Of a stretch of DNA of 5,467 nucleotides, positions 1 through 5,467 are shown piece by piece. The DNA is from CAYVOX01 sp964453035 (GTDB taxonomy: Bacteria; Chloroflexota; Anaerolineae; Anaerolineales; Anaerolineaceae). Under the pieces are notes generated by a model. It saw only the letters and a program-made list of their open reading frames with translations. It searched no databases and was not told the origin of the DNA. A program made the translations under genes and the position numbers. Numbering within the stretch: the stretch's first letter is position 1; each line of letters begins with the position of its first letter. The stretch spans positions 1 to 5,467 of the forward strand of contig CAYVOX010000175.1 in assembly GCA_964453035.1 (NCBI GenBank), given 5' to 3'.

Positions 1-1
1 A

Positions 2-208
2 GTGTTTATGAGTTTTGTGGAGTGGAGATATTCGCTGCGCATCCTTTTGTTTTCTGGATTGGCTTATGCGGTGTGCTTCATCTTTACACTTTATGCCATT
101 CCGGCGGTGCTTCTCGGCCTGGTGGTGCTGTGCCAGTTGACCGTCTGTGTCTGGGTCAATGACCTAATCAGCCGCCGGCTGATTTTGCCGCGGGAGCCGT
201 TGGAGTAA
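2..208 (+). CDS. C-terminal part of, or small, two-helix membrane protein (unknown function)
   Basis: An open frame runs in from the left edge and stops at TAA 206-208. It may be the tail of a longer gene or a short protein starting at GTG 2 or ATG 8; the window cuts off any ribosome site, so this cannot be decided. The 68 readable residues contain two hydrophobic stretches, about residues 12-33 and 35-52, separated by a single proline. A short basic, polar tail (Ser-Arg-Arg at 57-59) follows and probably lies in the cytoplasm. No family motif is recognisable. It is separated from the downstream dehydrogenase genes by about 165 nt containing a promoter candidate, so it is probably not part of that operon. 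The gene is plausible because of its consistent membrane-helix composition, but no function is assigned. Confidence 0.5.
   Translation: MFMSFVEWRYSLRILLFSGLAYAVCFIFTLYAIPAVLLGLVVLCQLTVCVWVNDLISRRLILPREPLE
166..186 (+). terminator. Possible weak intrinsic terminator hairpin
   Basis: AATCAGCC (166-173) and GGCTGATT (177-184) are perfect 8-bp inverted arms around a 3-nt loop, and the right arm runs into TTTT at 183-186. The shape is terminator-like, but the T-run is short and half of it belongs to the stem. The hairpin also lies inside the last codons of the membrane ORF that ends at 208. It could end transcription of the upstream gene or be a chance feature of the coding sequence. Confidence 0.25.
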
Positions 209-295
209 CCTTTGCAGGTTCAGGGGCTGCTCGTACCACAAAACAACTGGTTTTACAAGTCTATTAATTCGGCCTTTCCGGCTGCGGATTATGAA

Positions 296-324
296 TTGAA
301 GGGCAAGAACGCCTGCCGTAAAAT
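296..324 (+). promoter_or_regulatory. Candidate sigma70-type promoter for the dehydrogenase operon
   Basis: TTGAAG at 296-301 matches the -35 consensus TTGACA at 4 of 6 bases. TAAAAT at 319-324 matches the -10 consensus TATAAT at 5 of 6. The spacer is the optimal 17 bp. Transcription would begin near 331, giving a 5' leader of about 42 nt before the ATG at 373. It is the best promoter-like pair I found between the upstream ORF and the first oxidoreductase. Later genes are tightly packed, so it may drive the whole cluster. The call rests on consensus matching only. Confidence 0.5.
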
Positions 325-325
325 A

Positions 326-339
326 CAACAAAGTTGTTG
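326..339. promoter_or_regulatory. Palindrome over the predicted transcription start: candidate operator
   Basis: CAACAA (326-331) and TTGTTG (334-339) are perfect inverted 6-bp arms around a central AG. The site starts 2 bp after the candidate -10 box and covers the predicted +1 near 331, a usual position for a repressor that blocks initiation. No regulator gene lies in the window, and the sequence does not match a specific operator family that I can name with confidence. Confidence 0.35.
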
Positions 340-372
340 GCTGGAACATTCAAATTGTGGGTGGAAGCAAAC

Positions 373-1506
373 ATGGACGATAAAAAATTGAGAATTGCTG
401 TGATTGGAGCTGGAATGATCGCCAATTCGGCGCACTTTCCGGCGATTGGAAATTTGCGTGATCAGGGATTGCTTGATCCTGTAGGGGTGGCCGATATCCG
501 CCCGGAAGCTGCGCGTGAAACTGCGCAGCGACATGGTGTGCCCCACTGGTATGCTGATCCGCAGCAGATGCTGGATGAACTTCATCCAGACCTGGTGGCG
601 GTATGCACGCCCAATGTTCATCACAAGCAGTGGAGTATTGCTGCATTGAGGGCCGGGGCCCATGTGATGTGCGAGAAGCCGATAGCCCTCACCTACCGCG
701 ATGCTAAGGAAATGTTTGCCGTCGCCGACCAGTGTGGACGCATTCTTTTTCCCTGCCAGTCGCGGCGCTGGAGCCCGGACATGACCTTTTGCCATGATGC
801 CATCCGCCAGGGAGATATCGGGCGCCCGTATTTTGCCGATATCAGCTTTGTGCGGCGCTACGGCATTCCTACCTGGGGAATGTTCCACATGCGCGAGCAC
901 AACGGCGGAGGAGCTTTCTGCGACCTGGGCGTTCACTTTATTGACGCGCTTTTATGGATGACGGGCAACCCGCGGGTTGAGGCTGTTAGCGGAAAGACGT
1001 TTGATTGCCTGGCCAAACAAGATAAGGATATTCTGCTTTCGATCAAAGAAAGTGGTGCCTACACCGGTACATTTACACCGCGGCCTTACGATCACCGCGA
1101 GTTTAACGTCGAAGAGGCTGCCGTGGGATTTATGCGCCTGGCAGGGAATTTCGGCGTCAATTTCAAGTTCACATGGGCGCTCAATCAGCCGACAGCCAAG
1201 AGCTTCATTCTGTGCGGCGAAAACGGGGGCATTAATGTTGAGAACTTCAAACTGTATAAAAACACAGGCCATTACCAGAGCGAGGTGGAATTGAAGTTTT
1301 TTGACAACCGTCCCTATGCCGGGGTTCCGTTTGACGGGCACCGCTATATGTACCCCCATGTGGTAAATGTCATCCGCGGACGAGAGGAACGCATTGTCAA
1401 GCCAGTGGAAACGCTCAATGTGATTTCGGCGATTGAATGTTTCTACCGCTCTGCTGCAGAAAACCGCGAGGTCGCCTCGACCGAGTTGGAGGAGTACACC
1501 TTATGA
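373..1506 (+). CDS. Gfo/Idh/MocA family oxidoreductase A
   Basis: Predicted cytoplasmic NAD(P)-dependent dehydrogenase of 377 aa, a normal family length, acting on a sugar, polyol, inositol or glycoside hydroxyl. The N-terminal Rossmann domain (about residues 5-125) has the dinucleotide motif GAGMIA at 12-17. Asp41 at the end of the second strand is usually a sign of NAD rather than NADP preference. The family catalytic-lysine motif EKP is at 101-103. The C-terminal alpha/beta domain opens with a Gly-rich run at 178-180, then Asp184, His188 and Asp191 in the classical DxGxHxxD signature, so the active site looks complete. ATG 373 is chosen because GGAAG (363-367) lies 5 nt upstream and because the predicted transcript begins near 331. 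In-frame TTG 334 and GTG 361 are less likely. It is first in the operon and overlaps the next gene by 4 nt. The family call is firm; the substrate is unknown. Confidence 0.95.
   Translation: MDDKKLRIAVIGAGMIANSAHFPAIGNLRDQGLLDPVGVADIRPEAARETAQRHGVPHWYADPQQMLDELHPDLVAVCTPNVHHKQWSIAALRAGAHVMCEKPIALTYRDAKEMFAVADQCGRILFPCQSRRWSPDMTFCHDAIRQGDIGRPYFADISFVRRYGIPTWGMFHMREHNGGGAFCDLGVHFIDALLWMTGNPRVEAVSGKTFDCLAKQDKDILLSIKESGAYTGTFTPRPYDHREFNVEEAAVGFMRLAGNFGVNFKFTWALNQPTAKSFILCGENGGINVENFKLYKNTGHYQSEVELKFFDNRPYAGVPFDGHRYMYPHVVNVIRGREERIVKPVETLNVISAIECFYRSAAENREVASTELEEYTL
1488..1494 (+). promoter_or_regulatory. Ribosome binding site for oxidoreductase B
   Basis: GGAGGAG lies 8 nt before ATG 1503, inside the last codons of the preceding gene. 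It fixes the start at 1503 rather than at the earlier in-frame ATG 1437 and indicates translational coupling through the ATGA overlap at 1503-1506. Confidence 0.8.
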
Positions 1507-2621
1507 CAAAAGATAAATATCGCGTGGTTGTTGCCGGGTTTGCTCACGTGCATATCAACGGCGTGGCAGCGCATTTTGCGGCCCATCCACGCCTGGAGTT
1601 ATGTGCCGGTGCTGACTTACCGGCACTTGTGCCTGAGCTTAAGACCGCTATCTACACCCGGAAGTGGAACGCCAATTTCTGCGCGGAAAATTTTGGCCTG
1701 AAAATTCACCAGGATTGGAAAGCAATGCTTGACGCAGAAAAACCCGACCTGTGCGTGGTGAATTCCGAGAATGCCTACCACACGCTAATCACAGAAGAAT
1801 GTGCCCGGCGAAATATCGGCGTGTGTATAGAAAAACCGATGGCAGCCAGCCTGAGCGATGGGTTAAAGATGCATCGATCCGCTTTGACGCACAATTCCTT
1901 CTTGATGGTTAACTGGCCAATCACCTGGAACCCGGGCATGCATATGGTTAAGAAGCTAATCGACCAGGGGCGCGTGGGAAAGATTATCGAGATTAAAACC
2001 CGCATGGGGCACACCGGTCCGTTGGGGCCTGGCGCAAAACACCGTGGGGTCAGTGAAGCTGCTGCTCCGATGACCGAGGAGGAAAAAGCACGCACCTGGT
2101 GGCACCAGGCAGCTTGCGGCGGCGGCGCAATGGCGGATTACTGCTGCTATGGCAGCATGCTGGCCTGCTGGTTTGCGGGTAAATCGGCTGTTTCGGTGTC
2201 GGGCATGCGCATCAACAGCATCACGACGCTGGGTGACGCAGAGGATAACGCGGCTATGCTGGTGCGATTCTCCGACCTCTATGCAGTAGTTGAAGGCACG
2301 TGGACTACCTACGACCATACCTTTAGCAGTCCGATCGTTTACGGCACGCAAGGTGCTATCGTTGGCGATTATAAGACCGGTAAAGTGCGCGTTTATGGCA
2401 CCGATGGAAGTGTTGAGCAGATTGAGAATGATCCCCTTCCTGCTGAACTGGAGAATGAAGCCTGTGCCTATGTGTATTATATGGATTGCGGTGCGCCGCT
2501 TCACCTGACGGCTCAGCCAGAATTCAATCTTGAATCGCTGGCGATACTGGATGCCGGCATCAAGTCTGCGGAAAGCGGACGCGTGGAACTGGTAAATAAC
2601 ATCCACTGGCACATCGGCTGA
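1503..2621 (+). CDS. Gfo/Idh/MocA family oxidoreductase B, atypical nucleotide motif
   Basis: Predicted cytoplasmic dehydrogenase of 372 aa in the Gfo/Idh/MocA fold. The N-terminal strand and turn read VVVAGFAHVH at residues 8-17: Gly12 is present, but the second Gly of GxGxxG is replaced by Ala-His. Asp38 at the end of strand two suggests NAD. The EKP motif is intact at 110-112. At the domain junction GGG (206-208) is followed by Asp212 and Tyr216 where classical members have Asp and His. The Tyr form is known from the glucose-fructose oxidoreductase and dihydrodiol dehydrogenase branch. An insertion of about 25 residues rich in Gly, Pro and Glu (about 170-196) precedes a WWH at 199-201. The start is set by GGAGGAG 8 nt upstream and by the 4-nt ATGA overlap with the first gene. 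It may oxidise or reduce a sugar-like intermediate from its neighbours. The family is clear; the substrate is not. Confidence 0.92.
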   Translation: MTKDKYRVVVAGFAHVHINGVAAHFAAHPRLELCAGADLPALVPELKTAIYTRKWNANFCAENFGLKIHQDWKAMLDAEKPDLCVVNSENAYHTLITEECARRNIGVCIEKPMAASLSDGLKMHRSALTHNSFLMVNWPITWNPGMHMVKKLIDQGRVGKIIEIKTRMGHTGPLGPGAKHRGVSEAAAPMTEEEKARTWWHQAACGGGAMADYCCYGSMLACWFAGKSAVSVSGMRINSITTLGDAEDNAAMLVRFSDLYAVVEGTWTTYDHTFSSPIVYGTQGAIVGDYKTGKVRVYGTDGSVEQIENDPLPAELENEACAYVYYMDCGAPLHLTAQPEFNLESLAILDAGIKSAESGRVELVNNIHWHIG

Positions 2622-2667
2622 TAAGCCCGCTAAGGATGGATGTGCAGTATTGCCTATGAAAAGAACA

Positions 2668-2674
2668 AGAGGAG
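2668..2674 (+). promoter_or_regulatory. Ribosome binding site for oxidoreductase C
   Basis: AGAGGAG sits 7 nt before ATG 2682, favouring this start over the in-frame ATG at 2640, which would add 14 residues before the Rossmann strand. No strong Shine-Dalgarno sequence precedes 2640. Confidence 0.75.
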
Positions 2675-2681
2675 CAAATTT

Positions 2682-3815
2682 ATGAAGCAGAGTTACGTGG
2701 GACTGGGTATCGTTGGCTGCGGTTCGATTGGAATTCGAAGTGCCCTGGAGCATTTCCAGTGGCATGAATATGACGACGTTTGCCGCATCACAGCCGTATG
2801 TGATCCTGTGCCTGGCCGGGCAAAAATTGTCGCTGAAAAATACGGCGTCCCTGCCTGGTATGAGACCTACGAGGAGTTGCTGGCTGATTCTCATGTTGAT
2901 GCTGTCACAATCTGCACCCCGATTGGGCTGCACTATAAGCAAGGCTTGCAGGCCATAGCAGCCGGTAAACACATTCACTTCAACAAGACCCAATCTATAA
3001 CAGTTGCCGAGAGCGATGAAATCATCGAAAAAGCCAGGGCAAAAGGGGTGAAAATTGTTTCCTCTCCCGGTGGAATCATGACATTCCCCTTCTATCAGCG
3101 CATGCGACGAGCTGTGCTGGAGGACCGCCTGGGATTACTGGCATGGGCTTATGCGGATAACGATGTGGGCGGAGGTAGTTACCACCTGACAGGCGACCGT
3201 GGAAATGACATCGTGGGCGGCGGGGTAAATCCTGACTGGTATTTCAAAAAACCAGCCGGTGGTCCGCAGTACGATGTGGCGGTGTATTCCTTGACTGGCG
3301 CGGTCGGCATCCTCGGCCCCGTCAAACGTGTCATGGCGATGTCTGGCCAGCGCTACCCCAGCCACACCTACCAGGGACGTACCATCAATAATGAAATGGA
3401 CGACTCTGTTACACTGGTGCTTGATTACGGTGATGGCTTTCACCTGATCTGCAATTCGGTTATTGCCAACTCAATTGTGCGCGGTAAAGCCTTTGTTCCA
3501 AATATCTATGGCAGCGCCGGAAAAATTGTGGATGGTTTCTTAAACGGCGTGAGTTTGATCTATCCGGAAGATCACCAACCGCATATCTTTGGACGGCACC
3601 TGACGCTCAAAGAAAACCACGTCGTGGAGGATATCCTTCAACTGGTTGACCTGGTTCGAGACGGTATTCCCTCGGTAGCCACACCGGAATTTGCCCGGCA
3701 TGTGATTGAAATAATAGAGGCGGGCTTCAGGGCAGCTCAAACAGGGCAGACTCAGACCCTTAGAACGACTTGCGATGTGCTGCCACTGGATGCGTTGGCG
3801 ACCATTTGCGATTGA
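2682..3815 (+). CDS. Gfo/Idh/MocA family oxidoreductase C, altered EKP motif
   Basis: Third dehydrogenase-fold protein in the row, 377 aa. The Rossmann motif GIVGCGSIG is complete at 9-17, and Asp41 ends strand two, suggesting NAD binding. The region that normally reads C-E-K-P is F-N-K-T-Q at 100-104: the lysine (Lys102) is kept, but Glu becomes Asn and Pro becomes Thr. The second half has GGP at 193-195, then Asp198 and Tyr202 in place of the classical Asp and His, as in the glucose-fructose oxidoreductase branch. A Gly/Asp-rich segment at about 160-185 precedes the Trp-Tyr pair at 186-187 and may form a substrate loop. It starts 60 nt after oxidoreductase B, with no convincing promoter between them, so it is probably co-transcribed. 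Lysine and tyrosine retention argues for an active enzyme with shifted chemistry or substrate rather than a dead copy, but this is inference. Confidence 0.92.
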   Translation: MKQSYVGLGIVGCGSIGIRSALEHFQWHEYDDVCRITAVCDPVPGRAKIVAEKYGVPAWYETYEELLADSHVDAVTICTPIGLHYKQGLQAIAAGKHIHFNKTQSITVAESDEIIEKARAKGVKIVSSPGGIMTFPFYQRMRRAVLEDRLGLLAWAYADNDVGGGSYHLTGDRGNDIVGGGVNPDWYFKKPAGGPQYDVAVYSLTGAVGILGPVKRVMAMSGQRYPSHTYQGRTINNEMDDSVTLVLDYGDGFHLICNSVIANSIVRGKAFVPNIYGSAGKIVDGFLNGVSLIYPEDHQPHIFGRHLTLKENHVVEDILQLVDLVRDGIPSVATPEFARHVIEIIEAGFRAAQTGQTQTLRTTCDVLPLDALATICD

Positions 3816-3820
3816 AAGGA
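3814..3820 (+). promoter_or_regulatory. Ribosome binding site for the SDR gene
   Basis: GAAAGGA, starting within the stop codon of the preceding gene, lies 9 nt before ATG 3830. This supports 3830 over upstream in-frame starts, which would place 20 non-conserved residues before the Rossmann strand. Confidence 0.65.
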
Positions 3821-3829
3821 TTAAACGGC

Positions 3830-4738
3830 ATGAAAATTTTTCTCACTGGCGCCAACGGCTTTCTTGGAAAATATGTCATTGAGCAGCTGGCAGAGCGCGG
3901 ACACGAGTTGGTGCTCTTCAGCCGCCGGCAACCTGATCCTCGCTGGTCGGGCTTCGAGTGGGTTCAGGGGGACTGCAACGACCTTGAAGCCTGCGTTCAG
4001 GCGATGGCTGGCCGGCACATTGATTCTGTGTTGCATGTGGCTGCGCTTCCAGCGCCCACCGATATCAAAGGCACCCCGGCTTTTGACGACCTGGCGCACT
4101 CCGGCGACACCATGCGCACCAATGTGATGGGTCTCTACAATATGTTGCAGGGCGCCCTCCGGGCTGAGATACCGGTTTTCGTCCAGACCGGCTCTAACTG
4201 CGTGATGGGACATGAACGCCGCATTAGCGCTGACCCGCCTCGCTGGCAGTATTTGCCAATCGATGAAGCCCATCCTGGCGAGCCGGAGGATTCCTACTCT
4301 GTTTCCAAAGCCTGCAACGAGATTCAACTGCGCGCTTTTACTGCTTACGGCATGAAGACCTATGCTTTGCGTTCAGGTTGGATCCTCGACGCCGAACGGC
4401 GCGATATGGTGGCGAACAAACGTGCTGCCGTACCCACTGCAGATATCCGCAAGGTGTTTAATTCATATATTGCTATCGAGGATGCGGCCCGAGCCCACGT
4501 TCTGCTAACCGAGGCAGCACATCGCGGGGACCTTCCGGGATTTGATGTGTATTACCTTCATGCTGATGATAGTTTGGCCCCCGAACCCAGCATGGAACTG
4601 CTGCAAAAATTCCGCCCGGATCTTGTGGAAAAACTGCGCGAGCCCCTGCCCGGCTTTGCTTCGTTCTTCTCCAATAAGAAGCTCAAGGCGGCCATCCCCT
4701 GGAAGCCTGAGCTAACCTGGCGTACCCACAAAAAGTAA
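3830..4738 (+). CDS. NAD(P)-dependent epimerase/dehydratase family protein (extended SDR)
   Basis: Predicted cytoplasmic extended short-chain dehydrogenase/reductase of 302 aa, near the usual length for sugar epimerases and sugar or uronate dehydrogenases. The nucleotide motif TGANGFLG is at 6-13. Ser31-Arg32-Arg33 after strand two could favour NADP, in contrast to the Asp seen in the three upstream dehydrogenases. A GDCND acidic turn lies at 47-51 and HVAA at 69-72. The active site has a Gly-Ser-Asn at 121-123 and the catalytic pair Tyr156 and Lys160 (YSVSK). The C-terminal third (about 205-302) would form the substrate domain and ends in the basic Lys-Lys. ATG 3830 starts directly at the first Rossmann strand and has a Shine-Dalgarno sequence 9 nt upstream. 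It follows oxidoreductase C by 14 nt, indicating the same transcript. Oxidation, reduction or epimerisation of a sugar-like compound is likely; which of these cannot be told from sequence. Confidence 0.92.
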   Translation: MKIFLTGANGFLGKYVIEQLAERGHELVLFSRRQPDPRWSGFEWVQGDCNDLEACVQAMAGRHIDSVLHVAALPAPTDIKGTPAFDDLAHSGDTMRTNVMGLYNMLQGALRAEIPVFVQTGSNCVMGHERRISADPPRWQYLPIDEAHPGEPEDSYSVSKACNEIQLRAFTAYGMKTYALRSGWILDAERRDMVANKRAAVPTADIRKVFNSYIAIEDAARAHVLLTEAAHRGDLPGFDVYYLHADDSLAPEPSMELLQKFRPDLVEKLREPLPGFASFFSNKKLKAAIPWKPELTWRTHKK

Positions 4739-4769
4739 TTCGGGATAACCTGGATTTCAGTTAAGAACG

Positions 4770-5467
4770 ATGATGACCCGCCGTAACAGCTTTCCATCCG
4801 AACTAGATTCGGCGCTCCTGCCGGGAGAAAGTTTTAATGAAGGAGAACTTCTCCCGGCGAGGAAGCGCAGCGGGCAAGCGCTGATTTTTGATATCGAGCG
4901 CTTCTCCACGACGGATGGGCCTGGTATTCGTACCGTGGTTTTCTTCAAAGGCTGCAACCTGCACTGTTACTGGTGCCACAATCCGGAGGGGATAAAATAC
5001 CAGAGCGAACTGCGCTTTGATGAAAGCAAGTGCATTGGCTGCCTGGCCTGCAGCCAGGTGTGTCCAACTGGCGCTCACATTTTCACGGATGGAAAACATC
5101 AGATTGACCCGGTCAGGTGCAACCATTGCTGCGCCTGCGTGGATGTCTGCTATTCGGGGGCACTTCAGCGGGTTGGGAACTGGATGGATGTGGAGGCGGT
5201 CTATGCGGAGATCGCTGCCGACCGGCCTTTTTATAAGCGTTCAGGGGGTGGCGTAACCCTCTCGGGTGGTGAAGCGTTGTTGCAGGGAAACTTTGTGAAA
5301 CGACTGCTGCAGCTTTGTCAGCAGGAGGGTATCCACACGGCAGTTGAGACGAACCTGTATTTAACCTGGGGCAAGGTTGAAAAACTCTTGCCTTACATTG
5401 ACCTGGTGATGACTGACATCAAGCATATGGATGAAGCCAGTCACCGTAGAGGTACTGGCGCCTCTAA
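4770..5467 (+). CDS. Glycyl-radical enzyme activating protein, 3' end cut by the window
   Basis: Radical-SAM activase that uses S-adenosylmethionine and a 4Fe-4S cluster to create the glycyl radical of a partner enzyme; 232 codons are visible, the frame is open at the right edge, and family members are about 260-320 aa. The core starts at IFDIERF (39-45) and DGPGIRT (49-55). The SAM-cluster cysteines are Cys62, Cys66 and Cys69. A ferredoxin-like insert carries Cys88-91-94-98 and Cys117-120-123-127, typical of activases for dehydratase or lyase GREs and absent from plain PflA. SGGE at 165-168 is followed by Ala instead of the usual Pro, and the second ferredoxin motif ends Cys-Tyr rather than Cys-Pro. 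DIKHMD is at 216-221. ATG 4770 or 4773 are the only standard starts in the frame, preceded by a weak AAGA. They give an unusual 38-residue leader. It lies 31 nt after the SDR gene. The partner GRE is expected nearby, outside the window. Confidence 0.93.
   Translation, partial: MMTRRNSFPSELDSALLPGESFNEGELLPARKRSGQALIFDIERFSTTDGPGIRTVVFFKGCNLHCYWCHNPEGIKYQSELRFDESKCIGCLACSQVCPTGAHIFTDGKHQIDPVRCNHCCACVDVCYSGALQRVGNWMDVEAVYAEIAADRPFYKRSGGGVTLSGGEALLQGNFVKRLLQLCQQEGIHTAVETNLYLTWGKVEKLLPYIDLVMTDIKHMDEASHRRGTGAS
4812..4868 (+). repeat. Strong imperfect inverted repeat (RNA hairpin) in the 5' end of the activase gene
   Basis: The left arm GCGCTCCTGCCGGGAGAA (4812-4829) pairs with the right arm TTCTCCCGGCGAGGAAGCGC (4849-4868): 18 base pairs with two single-base bulges, including a perfect 9-bp core (4821-4829 with 4849-4857). 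Three more pairs (GTT 4831-4833 with AAC 4846-4848) leave a 12-nt loop, 4834-4845, that contains ATG and AAGGAG. No T-run follows, so it is not a standard terminator. It falls within codons 15-33 of the activase as called and may affect translation or mRNA stability. Confidence 0.6.

Noticed and set aside
240..254. AAAAC-AACTG-GTTTT inverted repeat in the intergenic region
   Set aside because: Only 5-bp A/T-rich arms with no promoter element aligned to it; arms this short are common by chance.
289..936. 215-residue open frame on the minus strand
   Set aside because: Antisense to oxidoreductase A, whose motifs are complete; the translated sequence shows no family signature.
2622..2681. Possible separate promoter in the 60-nt gap before oxidoreductase C
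   Set aside because: No -35/-10 pair with acceptable spacing was visible; the gap holds only the ribosome site and leftover sequence.
1956..2993. 345-residue open frame on the minus strand
   Set aside because: It lies wholly opposite two well-supported dehydrogenase genes, has no recognisable motif or ribosome site, and its composition is that of a complementary-strand shadow.
3821..4327. 168-residue minus-strand frame opposite the SDR gene
   Set aside because: The plus strand carries the full SDR motif set with a good ribosome site; the antisense product has no recognisable domain.
4837..4884. 15-codon ORF starting in the hairpin loop
   Set aside because: Not annotated as a gene: no ribosome site precedes its ATG (AAGGAG lies after it), and it overlaps the better-supported activase frame. 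It is kept only as part of the hairpin finding.

Overview
The window reads as a single-strand (+) catabolic gene cluster from an anaerobic bacterium. At its left edge is the end of an unrelated membrane-protein ORF. Next come a short intergenic region with a good sigma70-type promoter candidate, three consecutive Gfo/Idh/MocA-family NAD(P)-dependent dehydrogenases, an extended short-chain dehydrogenase/epimerase (SDR), and the 5' part of a glycyl-radical-enzyme (GRE) activase cut off by the right edge. The host is not identifiable from the sequence alone. The intact AGGAG-type ribosome sites, mid-range GC and an oxygen-sensitive radical-SAM activase fit an anaerobic bacterium from gut, sediment or digester. 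A Chloroflexota or Firmicutes-like anaerobe is possible but unproven.

Layout: 2-208, a two-helix membrane ORF (partial or small) with a terminator-like hairpin near its end. 209-372, the intergenic control region: TTGAAG / 17 bp / TAAAAT at 296-324, with a 14-bp palindrome (326-339) over the predicted start of transcription. 373-1506, oxidoreductase A (classical EKP and His active site). 1503-2621, oxidoreductase B (EKP kept, Tyr at the His position, second Gly of the dinucleotide motif missing), overlapping A by 4 nt. 2682-3815, oxidoreductase C (EKP changed to NKT, Tyr at the His position). 3830-4738, SDR. 4770 to beyond 5467, GRE activase with a radical-SAM CxxxCxxC site and two 4Fe-4S ferredoxin motifs, and a strong RNA hairpin inside its first 33 codons.

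The 4-nt overlap and the gaps of 60, 14 and 31 nt suggest one operon transcribed from the promoter near 296-324. Gfo/Idh/MocA enzymes oxidise or reduce sugar, polyol, inositol or glycoside hydroxyls. Extended SDRs handle sugar or sugar-acid oxidation and epimerisation. A GRE activase installs a glycyl radical in a partner enzyme, often a dehydratase, lyase or C-C/C-S cleaving enzyme, usually encoded next door. Together they suggest anaerobic breakdown of a polyhydroxylated compound in which redox steps prepare a substrate for, or process a product of, a radical reaction. The partner GRE is not in the window, so the substrate cannot be named. I do not recognise the combination as a specific characterised pathway. 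No RNA genes, mobile elements, CRISPR arrays or long repeats were seen.
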